A stretch of 10,899 bases of DNA from CAYVQU01 sp964453155 (GCA_964453155.1 CAYVQU010000172.1:1-10899); one strand, 5' to 3'; counted from the first letter of the stretch, positions 1 to 7,412 are shown. Notes: generated by a model from the letters alone, not told the origin. Program-made: numbers and translations.

Positions 1-30
1 GAAAGAAGAGCAATCTTCTTATTCTAAGAT

Positions 31-510
31 TTGTCTATCAGAGTGGTCGTCCCCCAACCGGCCCGCGACCTGAACGCTGAAAAAGTTCGATTTGCCATCT
101 ATACCCAATTCGCCTATAGTTTGTTGGATACGGCTGCGGTCTGCGCGTTTGTCTGGGGTCCCTCCTGGCAGCTTTACAATGTCCAGCAATTTACCGATTT
201 GGTTCGAGCGGTTACAGGGTGGAATACAAACTTATTCGAGTTACTCAAAGTCGGTGAACGTCGCCTGAATCTGATGCGGGCCTTCAACGCTCGCGAAGGC
301 GTCGGCCGCGAAGCGGATACCGTCCCCAAGAAACTGACCCAGGCCCTTCAAGGTGGTAAAAGCGACGGTATATTTGTCACCGTTGAAGAAATCGAGACCG
401 CCAAAGACCAGTATTTTGAGATGCTGGTCTGGGATGATAACGGCAAACCCCGCCGCGCAAAACTCGAAGAATTAGCTTTAGGTTGGGTAGCCGACGAATT
501 AGGTTTGTAA
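31..510 (+). CDS. Aldehyde:ferredoxin oxidoreductase, C-terminal domain only (truncated or decayed)
   Basis: This 159-residue frame matches the C-terminal domain of tungsten-containing aldehyde:ferredoxin oxidoreductases. Those enzymes bind tungstopterin and one [4Fe-4S] cluster and oxidise aldehydes with ferredoxin. Seen: Asp33-x4-Cys38, equivalent to the family DxxGLC pterin/cluster motif, although GL is replaced by AV. A block around residues 61-93 follows (VTGW, then ELLKVGER, then FNAREG), with the late 'WDDNGKP' and 'LEELAL' pieces typical of the family end. Full AORs are about 600 residues, so roughly three quarters is missing. The frame has a TAA at 25-27 just before the nominal TTG start, which has no convincing ribosome site. 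The other two forward frames are open from base 1 to about 115 and about 105, so a frameshift near the left edge is possible. It may be a pseudogene tail, or the N-terminal part may lie in another frame left of the window. By itself it lacks the main pterin-binding and Cys-x2-Cys-x3-Cys cluster region and would not be active. Confidence 0.75.
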   Translation: MSIRVVVPQPARDLNAEKVRFAIYTQFAYSLLDTAAVCAFVWGPSWQLYNVQQFTDLVRAVTGWNTNLFELLKVGERRLNLMRAFNAREGVGREADTVPKKLTQALQGGKSDGIFVTVEEIETAKDQYFEMLVWDDNGKPRRAKLEELALGWVADELGL

Positions 511-516
511 TTTACC

Positions 517-550
517 AGACCTGGAAGGTTTTCAAAAACCTTCCAGGTCT
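517..550 (+). terminator. Strong hairpin with T-tract after the AOR fragment
   Basis: A perfect 16-bp inverted repeat pairs 517-532 with 535-550. It opens with AGACCTGGAAGG, its arms are almost touching (the innermost pairs must open to make a loop), and TTTTT follows at 551-555. It has the form of an intrinsic terminator for the AOR frame. It also leaves only 10 bases before the next ATG at 561, so any promoter or ribosome site for that gene would lie inside the hairpin or upstream of it. The near-symmetric sequence also looks like a dispersed intergenic repeat. Confidence 0.8.
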
Positions 551-560
551 TTTTTACACC

Positions 561-1565
561 ATGAACAACCGTCAACGCGTCCTCGCCACGCTTAATCACC
601 AACAACCTGATAAAACCCCCTACCAGATCGGCTTCACTCACAAAGCCCATCAAAAGATGGCCAAATTCTATGGTGATGACAAATTCCAGCTAAACTTAGG
701 AAACGCACTAACCCGCCTGGAATGTGAACCTGCCAACAGTTGGACCGAAATCGCACCCGACATCTGGCAGGATCAATTCGGCGTCCAGTGGGATCGTTCC
801 ATCGACAAAGATATCGGCAACGTTTGCAACCAATTGGTGACGCCCGAGACCCTCAATGACTACGTTTTCCCTGATCCCGCTGACCCGACCCGCTATGAGA
901 ATTATCATCAAGTTTTAGACCAATCCGATGAGAATTTTACCCTCGTCAACCTGGGATTCAGTCTCTACGAACGGGCCTGGACCCTGTACGGGATGGAAAA
1001 CTTAATGATGGCGATGATCATGGACCAGCCCTTCGTTCATGATCTCCTGGATCGAATTCTGGAATTCAATCTCGCTATCATTGAAAATGCCTGCAGTTAC
1101 AATATCGACGCCATGATGTTTGGTGATGATTGGGGAATGCAAACTGGATTGCAAATGGGAGAAAAGTTGTGGCTCGAATTCATCTATCCGCGGCTCAAAC
1201 AGATGTATGGGTTGGTCAAATCCAGGGGAAAGTATGTTTTCATCCATTCCTGCGGCAAAGTCGATGGGGTTTTTCCAGAGTTGATCGATATTAGCCTGGA
1301 TGTGTTCAATCCCTTCCAACCCGAAGTGATGGACGTTTTCGAGATGAAACGCGAGTATGGCGACCGCCTCGCCTTTTATGGCGGGATCAGCGTGCAAAAA
1401 ACACTCCCTTATGGCACAGTGGCAGAGGTTAAAGACGAAGTCCGCCGACTGCTTGATATTGTTGGCAAAGATGGCGGTTACATCGCCGCCCCCTCGCATG
1501 CCGTTCCTGGCGACGCCAAACCCGAAAACATCGCCGCGATGATTGAAGTCTTGCAGTATCAGTGA
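561..1565 (+). CDS. UroD/MtaA-like protein (uroporphyrinogen decarboxylase family, methyltransferase type)
   Basis: The 334-residue protein belongs to the uroporphyrinogen decarboxylase superfamily. It is closer to the corrinoid methyltransferase branch (MtaA/MtbA-like) than to heme-pathway HemE. The start is ATG 561 because the protein then opens with NNRQRVLATLNHQQPD, the usual family N-terminus; the frame upstream (483-560) reads through the hairpin and is not protein-like. Seen: a GDDWGMQTG block near residues 193-201; His229-Ser-Cys231 in FIHSCGK, equivalent to the His-x-Cys zinc site of MtaA-type enzymes; and a C-terminal GGYIAAPSH...PENI block. There the third zinc-ligand Cys of classic MtaA aligns with His313, so a His/Cys/His site is likely. 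The substrate is unknown. Many genes of this subgroup sit in sugar or methylated-compound clusters without an assigned reaction. No clear Shine-Dalgarno precedes the start. It is cytoplasmic, with no signal peptide. The family call is secure and the function open. Confidence 0.9.
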   Translation: MNNRQRVLATLNHQQPDKTPYQIGFTHKAHQKMAKFYGDDKFQLNLGNALTRLECEPANSWTEIAPDIWQDQFGVQWDRSIDKDIGNVCNQLVTPETLNDYVFPDPADPTRYENYHQVLDQSDENFTLVNLGFSLYERAWTLYGMENLMMAMIMDQPFVHDLLDRILEFNLAIIENACSYNIDAMMFGDDWGMQTGLQMGEKLWLEFIYPRLKQMYGLVKSRGKYVFIHSCGKVDGVFPELIDISLDVFNPFQPEVMDVFEMKREYGDRLAFYGGISVQKTLPYGTVAEVKDEVRRLLDIVGKDGGYIAAPSHAVPGDAKPENIAAMIEVLQYQ

Positions 1566-1590
1566 TCCAGCCATTTTTGCGATTTTAAAC

Positions 1591-1662
1591 TACCACCAAG
1601 GGCACCAAGAAACACGAAGGAAGTGATCAGCATCTTAGTGTTCCTTCGTGTCCTTCGTGGTA
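1591..1662. repeat. Imperfect intergenic palindrome built on an ACACGAAGG-type unit
   Basis: An inverted repeat occupies the gap between the UroD-like and Nif3-like genes. The perfect core is 11 bp (ACACGAAGGAA at 1612-1622 against 1641-1651). Weaker symmetry extends to TACCAC at 1591-1596 and GTGGTA at 1657-1662. Inside each arm a short CACxAAG(G) unit recurs about every 9-10 bases, which an ordinary terminator does not show. No long T-tract follows directly. It is probably a dispersed intergenic repeat; it could also form an RNA hairpin at the end of the UroD-like transcript. Confidence 0.7.
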
Positions 1663-1675
1663 AATTTAAGTCGTT

Positions 1676-1706
1676 TTGACAAAACCAATTTTTTCTTAGG
1701 TTGAAT
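1676..1706 (+). promoter_or_regulatory. Possible promoter for the Nif3-like gene
   Basis: A perfect TTGACA lies at 1676-1681, between the palindrome and the next ATG at 1723. The best -10-like hexamer is TTGAAT at 1701-1706, but that gives a 19-base spacer. At the usual 17 bases the hexamer is poor. The placement is reasonable and the match weak, so this is only a candidate. Confidence 0.3.
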
Positions 1707-1722
1707 AACACAAGAAAGTCCC

Positions 1723-2505
1723 ATGAAAGTCTCTGAAATCCTACAACATTTTCTCGACCGTGCCGATTGGGTTGACCACAGCAACACGGTCGACCGCGTT
1801 ATTGTGGGTGATCCAGGTAAAGATGTCGATCGCGGCCTCGTTACCTGGATGCCGAATATGAAAGCTCTACACTACGCGGCTCAAAATGGCTACGAACTCA
1901 TCATCTGCCACGAACCAACCTTTTGGAACCATTTTGATGACATACCCGAGGCTAGTCCACGCACGAAAGAGAAATTAGACTTTATCCAGGAGCACAACCT
2001 GACCATCATCCGCAACCACGACTGTTGGGACCGCTGGCCGGAGATCGGTATTCCGTGGGCCTGGGCACAGTTTTTGGGGATCGCGGGACACCCCGTCGAA
2101 TTTGGCCAGGCCGGGTACCAACACCGTTATGATATTGAACCAACTACGCTGAAGGAATTCGCCCAACAGGTTGCAGCTAAATGTGCGACCAGCGGCGAAT
2201 CCCAGGTTCAGGTGACCGGCGATTTAAATCAACCGATTTCCAAAATCGGGATCGGCACCGGCTGCGCTTGTGATATCGAGACTTTCATCCAAATGGGCTG
2301 TGACTGCTCTGTGGTCTGTGATGACGGCTCTGTTTATTGGTGTAATATTCAGATGGCCAAAGATTTAGGCCATCCCGTCATTCGAGTCAACCACGGCACA
2401 TCCGAAGAACCAGGGATGGTCACGCTGACGGAATATATCAATGAGAGTTTACCGATCCAGGCAGAGCTTTACTCACATGGATCAACTTTTCAATTAATTG
2501 GATAG
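1723..2505 (+). CDS. Nif3-like dinuclear metal-centre protein (DUF34/NIF3 family)
   Basis: The 260-residue protein has the NIF3/DUF34 layout, close to the length of E. coli YbgI. The family forms toroidal hexamers with a two-metal site; it has been linked to GTP cyclohydrolase type activity and metal handling, but its main role is unsettled. The metal-ligand pattern is clear: His63 in IICHEPTFW, His99-x3-Asp103 in NHDCWDRW, and His224-x3-Glu228 in NHGTSEE. The spacing matches, from memory, YbgI His97-x3-Asp101 and His215-x3-Glu219. The usual His-His pair at 63-64 is His-Glu here. Several Cys residues lie in the middle (CACD near 184-187, then CDCSVVC). No signal peptide is present. The start ATG 1723 gives a proper family N-terminus (VSEILQHF), with a weak purine-rich AAGAAAG upstream. 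It stands between two palindromes, so it may be transcribed alone. Family call firm; activity unknown. Confidence 0.88.
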   Translation: MKVSEILQHFLDRADWVDHSNTVDRVIVGDPGKDVDRGLVTWMPNMKALHYAAQNGYELIICHEPTFWNHFDDIPEASPRTKEKLDFIQEHNLTIIRNHDCWDRWPEIGIPWAWAQFLGIAGHPVEFGQAGYQHRYDIEPTTLKEFAQQVAAKCATSGESQVQVTGDLNQPISKIGIGTGCACDIETFIQMGCDCSVVCDDGSVYWCNIQMAKDLGHPVIRVNHGTSEEPGMVTLTEYINESLPIQAELYSHGSTFQLIG

Positions 2506-2508
2506 TCG

Positions 2509-2562
2509 GGAATGCGGTTGCTCGGCCCCCTACGGGGATGCTCCGCACAGCAACCGCATTCC
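2509..2562 (+). terminator. Hairpin with T-run after the Nif3-like gene
   Basis: A perfect 14-bp inverted repeat (GGAATGCGGTTGCT at 2509-2522 with its complement at 2549-2562) starts three bases after the Nif3-like stop. The 26-base interior holds a smaller CCCC-TAC-GGGG hairpin at 2527-2537. TTTT follows at 2563-2566. The large GC-rich stem and short T-run suit an intrinsic terminator, but the structured loop also suggests a mobile intergenic repeat. It ends just before the ribosome site of the next gene. Confidence 0.75.
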
Positions 2563-2566
2563 TTTT

Positions 2567-2570
2567 GGAG
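2567..2570 (+). promoter_or_regulatory. Ribosome binding site fixing the amidohydrolase start
   Basis: GGAG at 2567-2570 is six bases before ATG 2577. This favours that ATG over an earlier start at 2538, which would lie inside the hairpin and add 13 residues that do not look like the family. Confidence 0.7.
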
Positions 2571-2576
2571 ACAGAT

Positions 2577-3869
2577 ATGAAATCCACCGCCAAATGTTTC
2601 CCTGAATTACGCGCATACATTGAAACCATCCCCATCATCGATTGCCACGATCACTCCGGCGAAGAAGCGCCGAAATACACCGACGCCATCGTCGCCTTGA
2701 CCAGCGGCTACTTCCATGATGATATCGCCAGCGCGGTGGGGGAGGCTGATCGCTGGATTTTAGAAGACACAACCCTCTCGGTAGAAGAACGCTGGCCAAT
2801 TTTCGAGCGCGCCTGGAACCGCACGAAGTACACGGGCTATGCCCAGGTCACCCGCATGTCCATGCAGGAATTCTATGGGGAAACCGAGATGACGCTGACC
2901 GCCGTCCAACGTATTCAAGAGAAACTCTTGGATTTCACAGATGATGATTTCACCATCAGTATCCTCGACAAAGCTGGCATCAAAGTTCGCATTACTGATA
3001 ACTGGCCCGATGTCAAAAAAATCGTTGATAAAAGTTTCCGGATGCCGCCGCGCTCCCGGTTGGCGATTTCGATCCCGGCCTATCATGCGGTTTGTTCATA
3101 TGAAGATGTTCACACCCTGATATCGCCGCTCAATCGAACGATAACTTCCTTGGATGAATATATCCTGGCTTGCCGCGAGATTTTCGAGATCATCAAGGAT
3201 TTTGGGGCCGTATGTTTCAAAGATCAATCGGCCTACACTCGCTCCATCGGGTATGGCAACCCCTCCAAAAGTCAGGCCGAAGAAACTTTTAACTGGATAT
3301 TGACCGACCCGCGGCGCAAGTTAGCCTACCCCGATGGTAATCGACCCTTGGGAGATTATCTTTTCCATGAATTTATGCGCATGGCGAAGGAAATGGACCT
3401 CCCCGTCCAACTCCACACCGGGCACATGGCCGGCTCCTGGAATGACATCCATAAGACCCGAGCCATCCACCTGCTGCCTATGCTCGAAATGCACAAGGAG
3501 GTCCGGTTCGATCTTTTTCATCTGAACTGGCCCTATGATGGCGATTTGCTCTATCTGGGTAAAAATTTCCCCAATGTCCACCTTGATTTTTGTTGGGCCC
3601 ATATCATCGACCCGGTCTACGCCCAACGGATGATCCCCCAAATTCTGGGCGCGGTGCCGCATGCCAAAATCCACGGTTATGGCTCCGATCACTTTGGAAA
3701 TCTAGAACGCAGTTGGGCTCACAGCCAGATCGCCCGCGATAATATTGCCATTGGCCTGGCCGAAATGGTGGCGATGGATTACATTGATCTGGAGGCCGCC
3801 AAAGAAATCGCGACGGACTGGTTGTTTGCTAACCCCAACGAGTTTTTCCGCCTTGGCATCGAGGTCTAG
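2577..3869 (+). CDS. Amidohydrolase-superfamily metal-dependent hydrolase
   Basis: The 430-residue cytoplasmic protein has the metal-site series of the amidohydrolase (TIM-barrel) superfamily. His24-x-His26 lies in IIDCHDHS at the end of the first strand. His280 is in QLHTGH, His315 in LFHLNWPY, and Asp371 in YGSDHFGN. The C-terminal tail (NIAIGLAEMVAMDYIDLEAAKEIATDWLFANP, split here as a helix pair) is like that of amidohydrolase-2 and uronate-isomerase-like proteins. No lysine expected to be carboxylated was recognised. The reaction could be hydrolysis of a lactone, ester or amide, or a sugar isomerisation; the sequence does not decide. It is the first gene of a close + strand run, with the CE3-like gene only three bases downstream, which argues for a sugar-related substrate. 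Superfamily confident, substrate unknown. Confidence 0.87.
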   Translation: MKSTAKCFPELRAYIETIPIIDCHDHSGEEAPKYTDAIVALTSGYFHDDIASAVGEADRWILEDTTLSVEERWPIFERAWNRTKYTGYAQVTRMSMQEFYGETEMTLTAVQRIQEKLLDFTDDDFTISILDKAGIKVRITDNWPDVKKIVDKSFRMPPRSRLAISIPAYHAVCSYEDVHTLISPLNRTITSLDEYILACREIFEIIKDFGAVCFKDQSAYTRSIGYGNPSKSQAEETFNWILTDPRRKLAYPDGNRPLGDYLFHEFMRMAKEMDLPVQLHTGHMAGSWNDIHKTRAIHLLPMLEMHKEVRFDLFHLNWPYDGDLLYLGKNFPNVHLDFCWAHIIDPVYAQRMIPQILGAVPHAKIHGYGSDHFGNLERSWAHSQIARDNIAIGLAEMVAMDYIDLEAAKEIATDWLFANPNEFFRLGIEV

Positions 3870-3872
3870 CGG

Positions 3873-4658
3873 ATGAAACACGCCCTACTGTTGGGAATAT
3901 TCCTACTCATTAGTGCTTGCAGCCCGGATTCAGTTACTTTGACCAAACCACCAAAAACCAATACACCTGTTCCCAAACCGACCCGTGCGCCGGGTCCCTG
4001 GCGGATCATGCCCTTGGGGGATTCACTCACTGAGGGGGCCTATCCCTTAGGATTTCATAGCTACCGCGGATATTTGGAAATTCAACTTCGAGAAGCCGGA
4101 TACAATTTTGATTTTGATGGCACGCAATGGGGTTTGGCCCATGGCGGCACCGATTATGAGCATGAGGGTCACGGAGGCTTCACAATTGGGCCGGATGATA
4201 CCGTCAGCAGCGGTTGGCCGGGGAATATCTATGCCCGCCTCGATTATTACTTAAAAACTGATCCTGATATCATCTTGCTGTTAATTGGCATTAACGATAT
4301 GTTCTCCGTATACGATTCGGTAGATCCTGCCGACGCCGCAAAAAAACTAGCCGGGGTGGTCGACCATATTTTAGAAATCGACCCTCACGTGCATATTTTT
4401 GTCGCTTCATTGGCTCCGGTCAATTGGGACCGCACTGAACCCTGGCCCGAATACGAGGCCGTCAACGCAATGGCGGCTCAACTGGGCACCGTCGATCCCC
4501 AAGATCAGATTCACTTTGTCGATTTGAACGGCATCCTAACGCCCCAAATGAATTCTGCTGATTTCACCGATGGCGTTCACTTCTCTGAAACCGGGGCGCG
4601 CAAAGTTGCCCAAGTTTGGTTCGACGCCTTACAACAATCAAAACTTCTCGATCAATGA
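3873..4658 (+). CDS. Lipoprotein SGNH/GDSL esterase, CE3-like (acetyl xylan esterase type)
   Basis: The 261-residue protein starts with a lipoprotein signal (LLISAC, lipidated Cys16), followed by a Pro/Thr/Lys linker to about residue 42, so it should be anchored on the outer face of the membrane. The rest is one SGNH hydrolase domain. Ser51 is the nucleophile in MPLGDSLTEG. The HEGHGG block at 97-102 is typical of carbohydrate esterase family 3. Asn141 in GIND is the oxyanion residue, and Asp233/His236 in DGVHFSETG complete the triad. MPLGDS, SYRGYL, HEGH and IGIND in this order match CE3 acetyl xylan esterases, which remove acetyl groups from xylan. No carbohydrate-binding module is attached. 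GAGG at 3861-3864, eight bases before ATG, supports the start. The gene is three bases after the amidohydrolase, so it is almost surely co-transcribed. Other acetylated glycans cannot be excluded. Confidence 0.88.
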   Translation: MKHALLLGIFLLISACSPDSVTLTKPPKTNTPVPKPTRAPGPWRIMPLGDSLTEGAYPLGFHSYRGYLEIQLREAGYNFDFDGTQWGLAHGGTDYEHEGHGGFTIGPDDTVSSGWPGNIYARLDYYLKTDPDIILLLIGINDMFSVYDSVDPADAAKKLAGVVDHILEIDPHVHIFVASLAPVNWDRTEPWPEYEAVNAMAAQLGTVDPQDQIHFVDLNGILTPQMNSADFTDGVHFSETGARKVAQVWFDALQQSKLLDQ

Positions 4659-4667
4659 CAGCCCCAA

Positions 4668-4672
4668 TGGAG
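4668..4672 (+). promoter_or_regulatory. Ribosome binding site fixing the GH94 start
   Basis: TGGAG at 4668-4672 is eight bases before ATG 4681. The frame is open upstream to 4570, inside the esterase gene, but that extension reads as an out-of-frame copy of esterase sequence. Starting at 4681 gives KSRYGHFNPDG, the normal GH94 N-terminus. Confidence 0.7.
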
Positions 4673-4680
4673 CAATTAAA

Positions 4681-7029
4681 ATGAAATCTCGCTACGGACA
4701 CTTTAACCCCGACGGTACCGAGTTTACCGTCACCGACCCGGCCACCCCGCGCGCATTTGATAATTTTCTCTGGAATCAGGCCGTTTTTTCCAATGTTCAG
4801 CAAACGGGGGTCGGTTATTTTGATTATCAAGTGGATGATCTTGAAGCCATCCAATTTTTCACCGGTGTAGGTCGGATTTGTGATTTTGACGTCTATGGCC
4901 GCGACCACTTAATGAGCCGCTTGATCTACATCCGCGATAATGACACCGGCGATTTCTGGAATGTGGGGTGGGAGCCGGTTTGTCAGGATTACGCCAGCTA
5001 TGAGTGTACCCACGGTTTAGGTTACACGATCATTAAGTCCGAAACCAAGGGGGTAGCCGCCAGCTTGCGGATTTTCATCCCCCCCGGAGATGATCCTGTT
5101 GAACTCTGGAGCCTGACTTTTGAAAATGTCTCCGATCAGCCTCGCAATCTCTCAATTTTTATCTACAACCAGATCCAATTCGCCTACAAATGGGGCTACG
5201 ACAGTTACGGCGACATGTTCTATCGTCACTCTCGCTGGGACCAGAATCAAAACGCCTTGATCGCCGACAAGCACCCCTACTACCGCCCCCATGACTTTTT
5301 GGTCGGATTTATGGCCGCCGACGCCCCCATCGCCGGTTTTGAAGGCACTCGCGATGCTTTTATTGGAACCTACAGCAATTTGAAAGCTCCCCAAGCCGTC
5401 GTGAATGGGCATTGCACCAACACCCCGGGCTCATCGGATGCCACCATTATGGCCGCCCAGTTTGATTATTCCTTCGAGGCCGGTCAGTCCCAGGCCATGG
5501 AAATCGTCATTGGGGCAACGGATGATTTCGCTAAAGTTGCAGATTTCAAAACCAAATATTTCGGTAATTTCAAAATCTATTTCGAGAGTCTGAAAACCGA
5601 AAAACAGGCCATGATCGCCCGCAACCGTCTCAACACTCCCGACGAACATTTCAACCGGATTTTCAACGTCTGGGTCAAGCAAGGCGCGTCTTATGGAGCC
5701 GAGTGGTGCCGTTGGGGTTGGATGGGCTACCGCGATATCGTCCAACATGGTTATGGGATTTCTTCCCTAAACCCATCCCGCACAAAAGAAATTCTCTTAG
5801 AAGCCCTGCAACATCAATATGCCAACGGCCTGGCCCTGCGCGGTTGGAACCCGGTCGATAAGAAACCCTACTCCGACAGCGCACTCTGGCTGGTTTTCAC
5901 CCTAACGGCCTATCTCAAAGAAACCGGCGATCTGGCTTTCTTAGACGAAGTTGTCCCATTTTTCGATGAGGGTCAAGATACGGTTCTGGGACATATTGAA
6001 CGGACCCTCAATTTCCTGGAAAATAACAAAGGTGCGCATGATCTCTGTCTGATCAAATTTGGCGATTGGAACGATTCATTGACCGCAGTGGGGAAGGAAG
6101 GCCGCGGCGAGAGCGTCATGCTCAGCCAGATGTACGCCGAAGCCCTGCGGGAGATGGCTGCCCTGGTTGAATTTATGGGGACCGAGGATAAACAAGCCGA
6201 CTATCAAAGCCGGCGTGCCGCGATTTTAACCGCGATCAACACCACCGCCTGGGACGGGGATTGGTATACCCGCTGTTTTGATGACAATGGTCGCCCGATT
6301 GGGTCCCACATCAACGAATATGGACAGATGTTCTTCGAATCGCAGGCCTGGGGCTTAATTTCTGGAGCGGCGGATGCTGACCGGGCCGAGACCATCCTCA
6401 AATCCTGTGATGATATTCTCGGAACCCCCCTCGGTTACCGGCTGCTGGCCCCCACCTACCGCGAGATCGATGACAATATCGGCCGCATCTCCAGCATGGA
6501 GCCCGGTATCTGCGAGAATGGCACTATCTATTCCCATCTGAATGTCTGGATGATGATGGGCCTGCTGCGCATGGGGATGGCAGATCGCGCCTTAGAACTC
6601 TGGCGCGATAATGCCCCCGGCTATTTCCACACTGCCGATGATTTACGTCACATGTCACCGCCCTATATGTACGCCAACTGCTTTTATGGCCCTGATCACC
6701 GCAATAAGGCTTTCCAGATGGAGTTCACCTGGATCACCGGTTCGCTGGCCTGGTTCAACAATGTGATGCTCACCGAGATGCTGGGTGCCAAACCCGATTA
6801 TGCTGGGCTGCGGATCGATCCTTGTCTGCCATCCGACTGGAAAGAGTGCGCAGTGGAACGTTATTTCCGCGGGTCAACCTATCAAATTGAGATTCTCAAT
6901 CCCGACGGTGTTCAAAAAGGCGAGCTGAATATCACCTTGAATGGTAAGCCAATGGAGGGCACCATCTTACCGATTTTCGAAGACAGCGGCATTCATCAGG
7001 TGCATGTAAAAATGAGTGCAAAATCATGA
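4681..7029 (+). CDS. GH94 glycoside phosphorylase (cellobiose/chitobiose phosphorylase family)
   Basis: The 782-residue protein has the two-part GH94 build and about the usual length. An N-terminal beta-sandwich (to about residue 270) opens with RYGHFNPDG and contains IYIRDNDTGDFWNVGWEPV. A helical linker and an (alpha/alpha)6 barrel follow, with a small C-terminal beta domain. GH94 enzymes cleave beta-linked glucosyl or N-acetylglucosaminyl disaccharides and oligosaccharides with phosphate, giving a sugar 1-phosphate. Seen: GYRD with Asp352; GDWND at 461-465, where Asp465 aligns with the general acid (Asp490 of Cellvibrio gilvus cellobiose phosphorylase, from memory); GESVM soon after; and EPGICENGTIYSH near the phosphate-binding loop. 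No signal peptide, so it acts on imported sugar in the cytoplasm. It lies 22 bases after the esterase and overlaps the next gene by four. Specificity (cellobiose, cellodextrin, chitobiose, laminaribiose or beta-1,2-glucan type) cannot be told from the sequence alone. Confidence 0.92.
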   Translation: MKSRYGHFNPDGTEFTVTDPATPRAFDNFLWNQAVFSNVQQTGVGYFDYQVDDLEAIQFFTGVGRICDFDVYGRDHLMSRLIYIRDNDTGDFWNVGWEPVCQDYASYECTHGLGYTIIKSETKGVAASLRIFIPPGDDPVELWSLTFENVSDQPRNLSIFIYNQIQFAYKWGYDSYGDMFYRHSRWDQNQNALIADKHPYYRPHDFLVGFMAADAPIAGFEGTRDAFIGTYSNLKAPQAVVNGHCTNTPGSSDATIMAAQFDYSFEAGQSQAMEIVIGATDDFAKVADFKTKYFGNFKIYFESLKTEKQAMIARNRLNTPDEHFNRIFNVWVKQGASYGAEWCRWGWMGYRDIVQHGYGISSLNPSRTKEILLEALQHQYANGLALRGWNPVDKKPYSDSALWLVFTLTAYLKETGDLAFLDEVVPFFDEGQDTVLGHIERTLNFLENNKGAHDLCLIKFGDWNDSLTAVGKEGRGESVMLSQMYAEALREMAALVEFMGTEDKQADYQSRRAAILTAINTTAWDGDWYTRCFDDNGRPIGSHINEYGQMFFESQAWGLISGAADADRAETILKSCDDILGTPLGYRLLAPTYREIDDNIGRISSMEPGICENGTIYSHLNVWMMMGLLRMGMADRALELWRDNAPGYFHTADDLRHMSPPYMYANCFYGPDHRNKAFQMEFTWITGSLAWFNNVMLTEMLGAKPDYAGLRIDPCLPSDWKECAVERYFRGSTYQIEILNPDGVQKGELNITLNGKPMEGTILPIFEDSGIHQVHVKMSAKS

Positions 7030-7412
7030 ATCTAAAGTCATTATTCAACTTACGCAAAACAAATAATTGGATCATTGCGATGAGCATCGCCGCCAACCTA
7101 CTGTGGTCGTTCTTCGTCATGGTGTATGGTTTCATCCGCATCGTAGATTCCGGAGATGGGGACATCGGTCAGGCTTATGTCATTTTGCTGATCGGTGAGT
7201 TTCTCGGTCCGCTGCTGATCGGTTGGTACTGCGGCTGGTTGGCTTTCGATGGACGCGGTCCGACTTATGGCGTGGTGGGTGCGTTAGGAAGTATACTCAT
7301 CATCCTGATCACCCTGCTTGCCAGCGGTTGGATTGCGATCCTGTTTGTAATTGTTGCCTTGGCCGGGGGATTGAACGGCGGGATGTTCAGCCGGTTTCGG
7401 AGACGTGCTTGA
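7026..7412 (+). CDS. Small integral membrane protein, function unknown
   Basis: The 128-residue protein is not recognised as a named family. It shows four likely membrane segments, at about residues 15-38, 50-72, 80-99 and 101-121. Asp41-Ser-Gly-Asp-Gly-Asp46 sits between the first two and a basic tail (RFRRR) ends the protein. Hydrophobic runs end in Gly-rich turns (GLNGGM). Its ATG overlaps the GH94 stop as ATGA, so translation is probably coupled and both are on one mRNA. A membrane helper, small transporter subunit or sensor are all possible. Nothing in the sequence shows which. Confidence 0.7.
   Translation: MNLKSLFNLRKTNNWIIAMSIAANLLWSFFVMVYGFIRIVDSGDGDIGQAYVILLIGEFLGPLLIGWYCGWLAFDGRGPTYGVVGALGSILIILITLLASGWIAILFVIVALAGGLNGGMFSRFRRRA

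Noticed and set aside
511..555. Riboswitch before the UroD-like gene, for example cobalamin-binding
   Set aside because: The gap holds only a simple near-perfect hairpin, too short for such an aptamer.
483..560. N-terminal extension of the UroD-like frame
   Set aside because: It is translated hairpin sequence; the family N-terminus begins at ATG 561.
1002..1574. Long minus-strand frame (190 codons) opposite the UroD-like gene
   Set aside because: It mirrors a well-supported + strand gene, shows no recognisable domain, and looks like codon-bias shadow.
1591..1662. CRISPR array
   Set aside because: There are inverted arms and short subrepeats, but no regular direct repeats of CRISPR length with unique spacers.
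2538..2576. Earlier amidohydrolase start
   Set aside because: It lies within the hairpin, while ATG 2577 has a well-spaced GGAG.
4570..4680. Extension of the GH94 frame over the esterase end
   Set aside because: It overlaps the esterase's catalytic Asp/His codons in another frame and is not GH94-like.
2577..7412. Toxin-antitoxin, defence or mobile-element cassette within the operon
   Set aside because: All genes but the small membrane protein match metabolic enzyme families, and no transposase, integrase or nuclease motif is present.
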